A stretch of DNA of 64,000 bases, from NCBI GenBank assembly GCA_029204225.1, contig CM055102.1:3836827-3900826 (forward strand), in the 5' to 3' direction. The translations under genes and the position numbers were made by a program. Below are positions 33,001 through 44,495 of this stretch, piece by piece (within the stretch, counting starts at the first letter, position 1; each line of letters opens with the position of its first letter). The DNA is from Diphasiastrum complanatum (taxonomy: Eukaryota; Streptophyta; Lycopodiopsida; Lycopodiales; Lycopodiaceae). The notes beneath the pieces were generated by a model that saw only the letters and a list, made by a program, of their open reading frames with translations, did not search any database and had not been told where the DNA came from.

Positions 33001-34768
33001 CTAGTTCTGTGTTGCAAACATTGATGAATTCTTCTGCATTATCTGATTCGTTATCATTCTCATAGCATTCGAAAAATTTAACTTCGACATCTGAAACATT
33101 AGAGAAGATATTTAGTGCATAAGAAGAATTTTTTGAAGTATAGCTAGTGTCGGTCATAGGAGTTTCGCCTTCGTATCTATCTTTATTCCAGGTAATGATC
33201 TCCTCTGCTGGTTTTCCATGATTATTGGTCTCGCCAGTTTGAAATCTTAATTCCCTAGACTTCCAATGAACACTAGCATTTGACTGATACAGCCACGGCC
33301 TTCCGATTAGCACAGAGTAAGAAGGCAAACCCATTGGTTTGATAACAATAAAATTCATGGTAAAAGGCTTGGCTTGTATATACACAGTAACGTTCTCCAG
33401 CTCTCCGACAGGCTTTCGTCGTGTTGAGTCTGCCAACTTGATATTTCGGTTGGTTGGTCGAATATCTGTCAAACCTAGAGCGTGAGCAGTTTCTTTAGTA
33501 ATAATATTGACGCTCGAATCTGAATCAATCGGCACATGTTCGATTAAGCATCCCTCAATAGTAATGTCGATTTCCGGTGCGCCAAGATCTCCCAAATCAA
33601 TAGATAATACTCCTAATTCTGGCAAGGGATTTCTTTTCTTCTTCTTTGGAGTAGAAAGTCCTTTGAACTGCCTGCGATAGTAAGTATTGTCTGCCAACAA
33701 TTGTTCGAATGTGATATTTGGACGAAGAGAACCAATATCAGCTACGATATCGTAATCTTTCGTCTTCGATATCGGCTTGTCAATCATGGCTTCCGACAGT
33801 TTGGTTTTATGAATTGATTCGTTCCCTTCTTCGAATGTGACTTTCCTTTCTGTAGCTGCTCTTTGTAGTTCTTCTTCAATTATTTCTTTCGCTTCTGCAG
33901 ATATATCTTTTGAAAACAAATTTTTAGCATTTCGATCATAGTCGGGATCATCTTTAATATCTTCTTTTGTTAGGGATTTATTCGTTCCCTTCTTCTTAGA
34001 TGATTTTCTGCGTTTCTTCGAGGAACCTTTCGAGTTGGTTTTCGAGTCATCTTTCGAAGAACTCCTCGTATTTACTTTGAATATTGTTTCCATATCACTT
34101 GGCCAAGATTGGTCAGTTGTCCTCGTTGATTGGTTTTCCACAAGATCAATTTTTTGTATAACCGCATCTGCCGAAACTTTTTCTTTCGAGTCTACCATTG
34201 CAGCAGGTGTCGCTACATACTGGTATTTAGGTCTTGGCCTCTGTGGTTGGGGACAATCAGGATATTTGTGGCCTGGTTCTTTACAATTCGAACAGAGAGG
34301 TACATACCCAATTGGCTTCCGTGGTTGCGGACAGTCTGGTGAAAAATGTCCTGGTTCTCCACAATTGTAACAATTGCCCGAAACTAGTCTTGGAAAATTC
34401 GAAGTCTTTGTTGTTGATGTTACAAATTCGGGTGGATTATATCTTTTCGGTCCGAATTTGGGTTTGGATTGCTGGAACGGTGTAGTCGTGCCTTGAACAA
34501 AATTTGTTGTTGTATCATTATTCTGAAAAATAAACAGCACCTCCTGTGTTGGATCTTCAACGTAAGATATATTCACTGTTCTGCAATCTTCCTTCGAATG
34601 TCCTGATGCACCGCACCTCGTACACCATAGTCCTGAATTGGAAGAAGATGATTTCAGTCTCTTGTCAGCAACCTCTGAAATCTGAACTTTTAGATCGTTG
34701 AATTTTTTGTTAATATCTGCAAGATCTCTCCTCCAAATCTTTTCGACCTTTGATGTTGTTGGCTTCAT
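30047..34768 (-). CDS. gypsy-1 Gag(NC)-Pol polyprotein, 1573 aa
   Basis: Three CCHC zinc knuckles (C49-C62, C133-C146, C159-C172) precede a Lys/Ser-rich linker. The aspartic protease region is about 395-500, with active-site motif DSDSSVN where D(S/T)GA is usual. RT is about 740-910 (ICQDFRKLNAAT, MPFGLCNAPATFQR, FIDD at 870-873). RNase H follows, with the first catalytic Asp apparently Asn (YVNVSAFAIG; gypsy-2 keeps Asp here). Integrase has the HHCC finger (HSEDAGGHF…CDPCQRSGK) and a DDE core (GIDFVGPI, SDRGTHF, NGLTERANG). It ends LKKYF with no chromodomain. The frame upstream of the Met is shared with gag, separated only by an in-frame TGA at 34802-34804, so the true product is probably a gag-pol fusion. 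Confidence 0.92.
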   Translation of the reverse strand: MKPTTSKVEKIWRRDLADINKKFNDLKVQISEVADKRLKSSSSNSGLWCTRCGASGHSKEDCRTVNISYVEDPTQEVLFIFQNNDTTTNFVQGTTTPFQQSKPKFGPKRYNPPEFVTSTTKTSNFPRLVSGNCYNCGEPGHFSPDCPQPRKPIGYVPLCSNCKEPGHKYPDCPQPQRPRPKYQYVATPAAMVDSKEKVSADAVIQKIDLVENQSTRTTDQSWPSDMETIFKVNTRSSSKDDSKTNSKGSSKKRRKSSKKKGTNKSLTKEDIKDDPDYDRNAKNLFSKDISAEAKEIIEEELQRAATERKVTFEEGNESIHKTKLSEAMIDKPISKTKDYDIVADIGSLRPNITFEQLLADNTYYRRQFKGLSTPKKKKRNPLPELGVLSIDLGDLGAPEIDITIEGCLIEHVPIDSDSSVNIITKETAHALGLTDIRPTNRNIKLADSTRRKPVGELENVTVYIQAKPFTMNFIVIKPMGLPSYSVLIGRPWLYQSNASVHWKSRELRFQTGETNNHGKPAEEIITWNKDRYEGETPMTDTSYTSKNSSYALNIFSNVSDVEVKFFECYENDNESDNAEEFINVCNTELDELVITEDESTDSYESDDSDESDEEIENKNQSVDMNISMETAMREIHGYSKSSMTEGMILPDSTEQIELAPGKCVHVAKSLGETELSKYTELLKEYQDVFAWSLDDLKGIPAEYGEHRIDVKENAIPVRQRQYRLNPKYFLMVKDELNNYLKVGIIYPVLSSEWVSPIVVVPKKKTGKIRICQDFRKLNAATQKDHHPLPFTDSILDQVAGQERYSFCDGFSGYNQVRMRKVDKAKTTFTTDWDTYAYNRMPFGLCNAPATFQRIMMLIFVAFLRFFLEIFIDDFCVYSDSKSHIQKLKLTLHVCRDTCLSLHPEKCFFRMREGILLGHRISNRGIEVDKDKVEVIRNLPIPTNLRELRAFLGHVGYYRRFIQNHASISAALTQLLKKKVVYLWTEEHQKAFENLKQKLINAPILRPPNWSIIFHCYVNVSAFAIGVCLSQKDERKKDYPIYYASRQLSSSEKNYSATEREALGMIFIVKKFRHYLLGYAFIFHVDHYALKYLVNKPDLSGRIARWVLLLQEFTYIVELRQGKYHTNVDYLSRISTGKIENPLNDDFPDENLFELPSSNSFYSDIIDYLKDQIYPDGYDLEKKTVFQYKVAPYTIINNILYKLGADNQLRRCLEAEQISRVIQALHSEDAGGHFALKNTVKKILNAKYWWPTMFKDVSIYIRSCDPCQRSGKPTKAMNWPLTPILPLAPFEKWGIDFVGPIKPVTRHTKCRYILVATDYATKNVEAEGTKRNDSKTVAAFLFKSIITRYGCPLELVSDRGTHFLNETIRHLTNYFQIKHRKTTPYNPKANGLTERANGILCKILNKISVAHASDWDQKLPSVLWAYRNTEKITTQQTPYYLTYGMHPILPIEFEIPTFRIQAERTEADCTNEWLLIIEELSEARTRSLELTKKIQEQRKIKYDFTLKICDLKTNDFALVYDSRHQKFLGKLHMKWLGPYKVIEVFENGSVQLESLEGELLPTHINGSRLKKYFI

Positions 34769-34801
34769 CTCCGAATTTTTATCGTCCTTTCGTTTGGGTT
34801 T

Positions 34802-35625
34802 TCATTTACTACTTCGTTCTCTCTCATCAGTCTCAGAGTCGGATGAGTCGTGTAATTCGGATTCTGAACTGGAGGAACTGGAACTGGATTCAGACTTCGA
34901 ATCCTCTTCACTGCCACTGGAAACATGCTTAGACTTTCGACTTCGTCTAGTTGATTTTCTCTTCTGAGCAAGCTTAGAAGTCTCATAGTTTTCAGCACTT
35001 GCAATGACTGCTGCTAAGGTAGTCGTATCACCTTGTCTGCAGTATCGATTTATACTCGGTGGTAAACCTGACAGAAACCATTCAATCTGCATCGCAACAG
35101 GGGTATACTCCAGTTAGTTTTCCAATAAGATTCTTGACCTTACGAGTATACCTTCTCAGAGATTCTCGACTCTTCTTCTCTATGTTGTTGAGTCTGCCGA
35201 GTACTCTGGATGAATAACCAATTTCTCTGAATTGGTGTAGAAACGCATCTTTCAGCAGCAACCAGGTAGCCACTCGTCCTGGTTCGACTTGGCTGTACCA
35301 TATGCGTGCTTGTTTTCTGAGAAGACCAGGAAAAAATCCTCAGTTTGTCCGCCTCCGAACCTTCATTATTCGCGTTCGCAATTGATTCGAACTGCGAAAC
35401 ATAACTGTCCGCAGCATCTGAGGTTGTTCCTTTGAAATAATCGTATCTGATCTTCGAAATTGAAGAAAGTCGGGGTGCAGGGCCTTCCATATTCGGTTTT
35501 AGTTTGGCAACTGGTTTTAACAAATCCGAATAAGTTTCAGCTCTATCAGAACTTCCAAATAAATTTCTGAAAAAATCTTCTCGAATCTTTCGATATCTTT
35601 CGAGTCGGGAAGCTCTGTCTGACAT
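34802..35625 (-). pseudogene. gypsy-1 gag (capsid region), frameshifted
   Basis: Begins MSDRASRLERYRKIREDFFR at 35625 and includes YDYFKGTTSDAADSYVSQFE, RIWYSQ and the EIGYSSRVLGRLNNIEKK.RESLRRY retroviral-type gag block, then an acidic Ser-rich tail. Comparison with gypsy-2 shows two one-base insertions, one in a T run near 35335 and one near 35100, and a TGA at 34802-34804 separating it from the zinc-knuckle/pol frame. The TGA could be a mutation or a read-through site. The frameshifts mean this copy cannot make normal Gag. Confidence 0.88.
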
Positions 35626-35682
35626 ATACTTATTAATGACGATGATTTTGTCAGTTTTATATCAACATGTTTGTTTTTGGCT

Positions 35683-35701
35683 ATCCCCGGCAACGGCGCC
35701 A
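35683..35701 (-). other. gypsy-1 primer-binding site (tRNA-Asp type)
   Basis: The minus strand reads TGGCGCCGTTGCCGGGGA, 13 bases inside the 5' LTR. This is the PBS known from many plant gypsy elements as complementary to the 3' end of tRNA-Asp. Confidence 0.88.
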
Positions 35702-35714
35702 AAATTTGGTTTTA

Positions 35715-36933
35715 TGTCGTGGTAAACCAATTGTATTTGGTATAGTTTTGTAGTATTTAATGTCGAATCCCCAAGAGGATAGCTTCTTTATGGTATAATG
35801 TTGATATTGTTCTGACTTATTCGTATGATATAAAATGGAGAATTAGTCTGGTTGTCAAACAGACATTTGGGTTAAGTAACCAGTATTACTTAATGGATAA
35901 ATGAATATTTAAAATCGGAATATCAGTCTTCTCTTTCGAATCGAAGAATTGGCGTTCTACAAGAGAATTGTTATCAGAGTAGTACGAATGTACTCCACTC
36001 TATATGATTAAGGTGTCGGCAAGAATTCGGATTGATTTCGATGTATTCGTTCATCAGTGATCATAAGTTAATCTTATTCTTGGATTAACAAAAGCTAAAC
36101 AGTAGTCCTCAACAACTAGTGTTCTCCTCAGAGTTAAATCTCTTGTATAATCTTCGAATATGTTAGAAACATATGTTCGGAGATATTCAGAATACATATA
36201 TCTTATCTCAATTCTTCAGACATGGATTATCAATTCAGTTGTATACATACTTTTCTATCGATGACTGAGATAGACTTCTGATGATAAACGTTATTCGGGT
36301 ATCGAACAAGTATTCGAGTGTCGAACAAATATTCGAATGAACGAATAAGTTAGTTTTAAGACAGTTCGTTAGAACACTTTTACGGATACACAGCATAGAC
36401 TGTAATGTACTTATGCAACTGTCTAACCAGAGATAGATTTATATAAGAAAGATTGTTAGAGTACTTCAGAAGATCTCTCACAAGTACATAAACTTTTATC
36501 TCTCAGCGAATACATAAACTATATCTCTTGGTGAGTAAGACTGAATCGTGTCTTCTCTTTATCATCTTCAGAGCGAACAATCACGTCTTTATAAATTAGA
36601 GGCGTGTCGCTTTACTGAATAAGGTTAACCAATATATATCTGACACGTATGTAGATTATACCGCAAAGATGTATCTAACCCTGAGTTTAGATTACTATAG
36701 TTAGAATTGTCGATTCGAATCGAGTCGTTTCATGTAAGTGTCTTTATTTAAGGGTTGTTGTAGATGTCGCTTCATTGCTGAGGACTTGTCCTTTATATGT
36801 GATATTTAGTATGTCGCGAAAAATATAGGCAGGTCCCTTCATTATATATGTATCCAGCTCTTGTCTTCTTATGTGAATATATATTGCTTCATTCGGATGT
36901 ATATTCGTTGTTTAATAAATACACATCTTCACA
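35715..36933 (-). repeat. gypsy-1 5' LTR
   Basis: 1219 bp. Differences from the left LTR include GTTTATG versus GTATTTGG near the terminus and a short TCTTTA-type insertion near 36553. The inner edge faces the PBS. Confidence 0.93.
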
Positions 36934-36938
36934 TATGG
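36934..36938. other. Target-site duplication TATGG (right)
   Basis: Partner of 25445-25449. It lies 14 bases from the donor boundary of ABCB exon 2. Confidence 0.9.
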
Positions 36939-36952
36939 TATCATGAACTTAC

Positions 36953-37007
36953 CAATCGATGTAGAGAAGAATGTTGCTACTCCAATGTAGCAAATTAATT
37001 TTGCCAA
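36953..37007 (-). pseudogene. ABCB exon 2 (part of TM2), 55 bp
   Basis: A tiny exon too short for a stand-alone ORF call. It reads LAKLICYIGVATFFSTSI, fits between exon 1 (phase 0) and exon 3 (phase 1) and matches the ABCB block before the conserved E..CW...GERQ motif. It has an AG acceptor at 37008-37009 and a GTAAG donor at 36948-36952. The gypsy element begins only 14 bases beyond the donor. Confidence 0.8.
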
Positions 37008-37139
37008 CTGCATGCAGGTACTTTTAACCAATACATGCTCATAGCTACATCAAAAAGGCTGTTTTATTCAAACTAGTCAGCTTATCTATGCTTTTAAAGG
37101 CAATTGTTTATTCTTTTGTGTGATTTGAGCCCCATAATA

Positions 37140-37440
37140 TATTTTTTCTCTCAAAAAGCCAACTGTAGATTAAAGACTTTTTACAGAGTACAAAGTGAAA
37201 CAACGAATAGCTTATAGATGGAAGAGTTTATCAGCATCCTTAAAAAGAAGCAAGGGGGAGATGACATAATCTCCAGTCCTAAATTCCCTACTGTTTCTAT
37301 CTAACCAAATGCTATAAAGTGTGATAACACTAATGTATTGCCATAAAGCATTGATAGCTATATCCTCAAAAGTGAAATTGATGAACCCCATAACATTGTT
37401 GACTTGGAGTAACAAGAGCATATCAAGTATCAAAACATTG
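37140..37440 (-). mobile_element. 5'-truncated LINE, 3' end copy
   Basis: The minus strand reads TLYSIWLDRNSREFRTGDYVISPLLLFKDADKL and a stop, matching the C-terminus of the LINE at 19.7 kb, then the same 3' UTR (TTGTAC..AGTC and the poly-A-like end). In an ABCB intron, sense orientation. Confidence 0.75.
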
Positions 37441-37850
37441 ATAACTACTCAAATAAGTGTGTATTGTACGCCTTGTTACATATCCTCACAACCAATGCTC
37501 TTTACATATATTTGTATTCTACACTTACTTGAACGCGGGATATGTCAAAGTCCCCAATAGAATATGGATATATATTACCTTTCTTTGATGAATTGCTCTA
37601 CCTTCTAAGATCTTGAGAATTTTGCAAAAGTTTGATTTAATTTCTCCATTGTCGTACATACTAGAAACTAACATGCTCAATATTGGCGTGAATGTAGAAT
37701 CCCTAATCAATGCTATACAACTCTAATTTTCAATATGCAGTAGAATGGAGCCTTTTGAATCCCTTCAAAAATTTGTATGTAATTGGATAAAAACAATGAT
37801 TTCTTTCAATTGTAGCTATCTATTTAGTCTCAATCTTGGATTCAAAATTG

Positions 37851-37945
37851 AATCATGTAATATCAAGCTATTAGTATCATGTAATATTTCTTTTTACTGA
37901 AGCTTGATATTACATGATACGATAGCTTCTCCTAGTAAAAAGAAA
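37851..37945. repeat. Inverted repeat
   Basis: ATCATGTAATATCAAGCT (about 37852-37869) pairs with AGCTTGATATTACATGAT (37901-37918), and TTTCTTTTTACT pairs with AGTAAAAAGAAA further out. Interleaved arms give a long, partly nested hairpin. No transposon terminal motif was recognised. Confidence 0.6.
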
Positions 37946-38102
37946 CACCATGTCATGAATATCCTTGAGCTCACAATTCCTACCATTTTGTTATGATGCT
38001 AAGCAGTAAGTTATAAGTTTGGATTTTTGTTTCATGTGAATTTGGACCCTAGTTTTGATGTGTCTTTATATGGTTTAGATGATTTCCCATTTAATTGAAT
38101 AC

Positions 38103-38185
38103 TTTTTTTTTTCCCTCTCGAGAAAAACTGACCATAGATTGTAGACTTTGTACAAAATACATAGCAACAACAAAGCAGAACTTAA
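38103..38185 (-). mobile_element. LINE 3'-UTR remnant
   Basis: The sequence from the T-run through GAAAAACTGACCATAGATTGTAGACTTTGTAC matches the 3' ends of the copies at 37141 and 19665. It is very short, so almost completely 5'-truncated. Confidence 0.5.
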
Positions 38186-38189
38186 ATTA

Positions 38190-40580
38190 GAAACTGACCT
38201 AACACACTTAATGGAAACAATAAATTTAATCATGCATAAATCATATCATACAGATTTCTTACAAAGCTTACATGAAAAATGACTTTTATTAATCAATCAT
38301 GTTCTTGCTACAAGTACATGTACATATTTCTAGGTAGTTTCATATTGGTTTTTAGGGGCATTGAGACTATGTTGCTTGTCTCCATGTAGTAGTATCTTCT
38401 ATAGAAACCATATTTCGAGAAAAAAAAGAAAAAAGACACCATATTAGATTTTCTTTAAATTTATTGAATTGTCTTATAGGTATATTTGGATGCCCAAAAA
38501 AATACTATATATTCTTAAAGTCTACCATCTCAAATGTGCAAGCCAATATTTCCTTTGCTTGTTGTAATTATAGTTTAACATTTTTGGCTAGAAGTGTTGA
38601 AATTTGATGTACGACATGCCCTAAAAAGTGAGTTAAAAACTATTCGATAGGGCCTTGCAATATTGGAGTCAACACTGAAAAAACCATCATTTTGACTAAC
38701 TACAGTTTATTTTAAAAGGCTTGAGTTAACTTGGTACTTGTATAAGTTGTAATAAGTACACGATACATTCATGAAACTTGAAAGATAACTCTTTGCAATT
38801 TCCAAGATTTATAACTTAATACAATGATTTTGGAAGGAGATCACAAAACTTCAAGCTTCAAATATTTTTCAATTTAGCATGGGCCATGTGGAGAGCTTGG
38901 CCCAAAGTTTGAAGTTTGAACACTGGGCCAAGTTGTAGTTATCCATCTTTCAAAATTGCTACAATTCATTCCAACTTTTACATTTCGTCATGCTTGACAT
39001 CCACTGCTTATTGAAATAAAGTAGTCTCTTTCATAGAATCAAAATTATATATTTACTTTACACTAGTGATGTAAACATGACATTATTTTCCATCCTAGAA
39101 ATAAATGTCGTCCTTTAATAAAAATAATGAGTTCGTAACATAGTAAGATATTAAGCCATGAAACTTTCTACAATGTTACTTTTATGTGCTTGTTTCTCTT
39201 TTTTATGACTTAAAGTCATATCTATTTGCTGTAACTCTAGTCTTGGTTGACTATCTTTGCTCTCAATTTGCTGCTCTTCCATATTGTCAAACTCTTCCTG
39301 ATGGAGATCAATGTCATCATCCTTCTAGCCACTCTTTTCATTTCTTGCATTTAATGTACGTCACATAAACATTTAAAGTAAATTATTGCTACTATTTACT
39401 CTCTCTACACCCTATATTTCCTAACTAGCTAATATTTACTCTCTCTACACCCTATATTATTGCTACTATTTACTCTCTCTACACCCCATATTTCCTAACT
39501 AGCTTTTCGATTTATAGTATTTTTGGACTCTAAATCTAAAACTATTATAGTCGTGTTTTTGTTATCTTCATGCGACCATCACGTGTGTTTTTGTTTGATT
39601 CTCCATGAATAATCCCAATTTGCTCACTCTCTATTATAATCCTCATAGCAGTAGATTAGTATGCCACACTTTATTGTAAAAAATTTGTCACACTTACATT
39701 CTAACCACATCAATCATGAGGTGGGCATGGATTGTACCTTATTTGAAGTTCATACCATTTCCGAGCATCAATCTTTGAATTATATATTTTCTGGAGGATA
39801 AATCTAGTCATCCTTTTTCTTTTGGTACAGACCACCTCACCCAACATCACCCATTGCTAATATGTCAAGCATGTTTGTCAAGAATGTTACTTCATTATAA
39901 TGCTCTTGGTTTTCAAGGGGAGGCTTGAACTTGGGACCCAAGAAGCTTTGGATGCCAAGCTAACAAATGGAGCCAACTCCATTGGATTGCTTTAATGTAT
40001 TGGACCTTTAGGTGGAAGAACCTTTCAGTTTCTTGCATGTCACAGATCTCCTAGAGTTCATATAGATACCTGAGGACAAGCTTAGTTCTCATTGTGATTG
40101 ACGGTGCAAGGCGAGGCCCCACCCTCATCCAATAGTGTAGCAAGGTAAAAATTGGCATGATTATAACTCCACTTTTATGGGGGCTTGCTACATCATGGAA
40201 AAAATTCTAAACAAAAACTAGAGGTCTCAATTTCTCGCTCCTTACGGGCCTAGTATATGGCCCATCCACCTTATGAAACTACTTGTACTGGGAGAAGGAA
40301 AATTGGTTGAGGATAGTGGCTCTTAGTGACTCTTTCACATAAAGAAAGGGTGTCCTTTTTCCAGTTGATATGAATATGGATGATTTCATGGCAATTGGCT
40401 TCACATGATGGATTGCACTTAGAAAATGTCATTTCCTTGACGTGAACATGGAATATGATTGATTTCACATTATAGCATTGGCAAATGAAACATTGTCAAA
40501 AATGATAGACTATTCATATGCTCAACAACTACAAGTTGGCAGTGACAACAACAAAAGATATTTAAAAGAAAGCTTCAAGC
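38190..40580. other. ABCB intron 1, nothing coding recognised
   Basis: AT-rich. Apart from the short tandem repeat at 39384-39503 I see no repeat shared with the rest of the window. Confidence 0.4.
39384..39503. repeat. Short tandem repeat with ACTCTCTCTACACCC core
   Basis: The core TATTTACTCTCTCTACACCC occurs three times (near 39394, 39432 and 39468), twice within a longer unit ending TATTTCCTAACTAGC. Confidence 0.75.
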
Positions 40581-40586
40581 ATGGAC

Positions 40587-40799
40587 CTTGATGACTTGGA
40601 TGGTGATGTCCTTGTCAATTTCCATATCATTGTAGAATGATGAATATTGCATGATATTGTAAGGAAAAGCAAACCCATGTAAAAGCGCAGCAATTGTTCC
40701 CGAAATGATTAGTGCATAATCACCAGAATCTGCAAATCTCAAAAGCCCAAAAAGTGATACTGGTTTGCCAACATTCTCCTCATTCGTTGGATCCTCCAT
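40587..40799 (-). pseudogene. ABCB exon 1 (N-terminus, TM1)
   Basis: 71 codons from ATG at 40799. They contain SLFGLLRFADSGDYALIISGT, the conserved N-terminal helix and start of TM1 of ABCB proteins, then a loop, ending in VIK before a GT donor. A TTGCAG acceptor at about 40845 suggests a 5'-UTR intron upstream, with the (GA)n tract at 40940-41077 in or before it. This exon itself is intact. Confidence 0.8.
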
Positions 40800-40880
40800 T
40801 GTAGTTGGTTGAAGCACATTATGAGATCTCTCCCTGCAATGAGATACACAATCATTTATAGCAACTATTACACCTCTCTT

Positions 40881-40901
40881 CAACACACACACACACACAC
40901 A
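40881..40901. repeat. (CA)n microsatellite
   Basis: About nine to ten CA units, 5' of ABCB exon 1. Confidence 0.85.
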
Positions 40902-40936
40902 AGTAACAAAGTCACAACGCCACTCTTTGATAAAGA

Positions 40937-41835
<899 letters not shown>

Positions 41836-41839
41836 TTAA

Positions 41840-42095
41840 TAATTTGATACAAGAGGTACAAACTGAAATCTCAAAGAAGTCAATTAGAGACAGATTAACT
41901 TATTAGCCTCTTTAAAAAGCAGCAGGGGGGAAATAACAAAATCACCGTTCCCAAATTCCCTACTATTTCTATCAAGCCAAAGGGTAATAAATCTAAGACA
42001 TCGCCAATAGGAATTGGCAGCATCATCATCAAACAAAATATCATTCAACAATAAGGCGGTATATCAAGCCCATAGAATTTGACATTCTACAAGGT
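41840..42095 (-). mobile_element. 5'-truncated LINE, 3' end copy
   Basis: The minus strand reads NDILFDDDAANSYWRCLRFI, then LWLDRNSREFGNGDFVISPL and LLFKEANKL. Same family C-terminus as at 37.2 and 19.7 kb. Confidence 0.75.
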
Positions 42096-42099
42096 GTAA

Positions 42100-44490
42100 C
42101 CTACTATCCCAAATTCTCTACAAACATTTTATTTGCTATAAAGCACTTCTAAAAAGTTCTATGGACTCCGAGATTTTGTATTGTGTTGTATGTCACTTTC
42201 ACAAATGATAATCTACTTTTACATTTTTATTTTATGGCCCTTTTCCATAAAAGAACTCACACACAAAGTTAAGACCATAATTTCCAAAGAAATCAAATTC
42301 ATTACATGAACTTCTAACATATGAATTAAAATGCCAAGATGATCCTTTACATGGAGATCATTGACGTGCAACTATGTATAAAATGTTTTGAAATTGTAGC
42401 CCAATGCCTGCTGTAATGGTAATTGCAATGTGGGGCTAACCTTGTTATAAATATGATGTCATTCCAAGACCTCTCTTGCTTCCAAAGAAATGTTAAGAAT
42501 ATGCTAAATGCCACTCAAAGCCAATTCCAATTATTGTAGGTGGAGACTCCTGCACAAAGTTGAGACCCTAATTTCTAAAGGAATGCTATTCTTTGTATGA
42601 TCTATTCCACTTCAAACATATGAATTAAAATGCCAACGCAATCCTTTACAAGTTTTCTTGGCTAATAGGCAAATATAGCATATAGAACTTGTAATCAAAG
42701 ACCTTCAATAGAAAAGAGGCAAAGAGCTTTGACAAATTATATGCAACTAGAGACATGTGTTATATACCCAAACATTTGTTGGGGTGAGAGTGTAATAAAT
42801 ATCTAAGGATACCAATGACAAGTTCTAGCTTCTACATGTTTTGAACACTAGCAAATAGGATGACTCTCCAAAAACAAGACAAAAAACAACAATATAATAG
42901 TTATCACTACCTTGACTTTTAAAAAGGAATCCTTTTATCTTTTTGTTCTCTTTTGGTGATGGAGGGAGTGGGGGAGGTAGGATATAATAGTTTAAAGTTA
43001 CGTGAATAATATTTTATGAAAATTGAAGAATGAAACAATGAATACAAGTAGTTCAAAGGCATACCAAATATGCCTTGAATATGAAATTTGTCCACCACTC
43101 TCAACAACTTTCAACTAAGCTAAACATGAGCTTAAAATAAATGTGACTAGTGAAGCCCTTAGTGCAGTAATCAACAATGACAATTAATAAGTTGAGAGCT
43201 TCACTTGTCTTGTCACTATTGAGCTTTATTGATTGCAAAGCTTTGCAACCGAGGTTATGATTAATTCTCATGCTCAGTTTGAGTAAGGGGAAGACATCAT
43301 TTACATGTGCATGAATTTGGGATATGGAAATTCATGAAAACAAAAACAGACAACCATTTACTTTATGAAAAATTCTCACCTTTGGATAAATCTATATAGA
43401 AGGTGATCACTCAAATTATGAATGACAGATGCTCGCCAACTTTTTTTTTTTCATTTAATTTAATTTTGAGTTGAATAGGACAAGCTATGCACAAAAAGAA
43501 AAAAAAATAAAATAAGTTTTATCATAACTTGAAAGGAAAAGAGAGTTATGTCTTTTATACGTTGTACATTGTATTTGATATGTAATTTGAGATCCATGTT
43601 TTGAGGTATGATGTCATAGTGATATCATGTTCATGTCGAAAATCAGTGATATTTGCAGTGGAAGACTGAGCGAGTGGGCAGTAAGATCGGAAGCGCCATA
43701 GTTAGCAATAGAACGTTCAAAATGAAAGAATAAAGAAAGCGCAATGGAACAAGAACTGAGTGGAGACAAAATGTACTCCGATTAATATCCACAAGGAGTA
43801 CAATTGCATGAAGTGAAAACTTCAGCTGGCTACAGAATGAGAACTCTGATCGTTGTGTGTGACAACACATGCAACTAAACAATCTAAATGAATTGATAGA
43901 AACAATATCAGATGATTTAGATATCAGAAGATTATCAGAATCCTTGAAGAAGTTTTTTGATGAAGATACATATCTTGATATACTACTCAAAATATCTATA
44001 GCTGATATTTTTTACAATTATTACAACCGCCTCAAACTGTAAATACATGTACAATGTAGGCGGACTGTCAACGCGAAATCATTGGGTTGGATTTTAGACC
44101 GACAGTATTGATTTTACAAAGTATCAAAAAATATACAAAGGATTGATTTTGTACACTGGGTTAAAAATATAGTCAGGGTCAGATTTTTTACGGTCGAAAA
44201 AATCAGACCCGATTCGACCCGATCTAGAGTCGAAGACGTTTAGATAATTTCGCTTCGATCCGATCCGATTTAGAGTCAAAAAATCTCTGTTTGTTAGGCT
44301 TGACACCAGGTCAAAAAAATTCGATACTGGATTTTTCGATCTTCTGGAAAAACTCGAGCCTTTTGTTTTTTGGGTTTTGTAAAGTTTTCAGGATGCTCAT
44401 TTACAAATGGATTTGAGGCTGAGCATCGAATTCTAACATTCTCCTTAATGTGGATCCTGAAAAACTTTGACCTTCAGATTTAACTTGTCG
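42100..44490. other. Intergenic, nothing firmly recognised
   Basis: Some phrases from the LINE flank recur (for example around 41560 and 42230), suggesting an old duplication of DNA beside the LINE copy. The stretch 44150-44300 is rich in GATCCGATC/GACCCGAT phrases. No coding call is justified. Confidence 0.35.
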
Positions 44491-44495
44491 TTGAA

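Larger units (their letters stand above)
25450..36933 (-). mobile_element. Ty3/gypsy LTR retrotransposon (gypsy-1), near complete, 11.5 kb
   Basis: Bounded by two LTRs (25450-26660 and 35715-36933) and by a TATGG target-site duplication (25445-25449 and 36934-36938). Order on the minus strand: 5' LTR, tRNA-Asp PBS, gag, zinc knuckles, protease, RT, RNase H, integrase, a hypervariable A/T and TTCG-rich spacer, a 936-codon extra ORF, PPT, 3' LTR. No chromodomain follows integrase. The Asp primer and the post-pol ORF place it near the non-chromovirus Athila/Tat (OTA) group; that is inference from layout. LTRs differ by only about a dozen substitutions plus small indels by eye, so the insertion is fairly recent. 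Gag carries two frameshifts and a stop, so this copy is not autonomous. It sits in ABCB intron 2, which would have been only about 180 bp before insertion. Confidence 0.93.

Noticed and set aside
37525-37710. 61-codon minus-strand ORF considered as an extra ABCB exon
   Set aside because: Exons 1 and 2 join in phase with the expected protein sequence, and this reading matches no ABCB segment.
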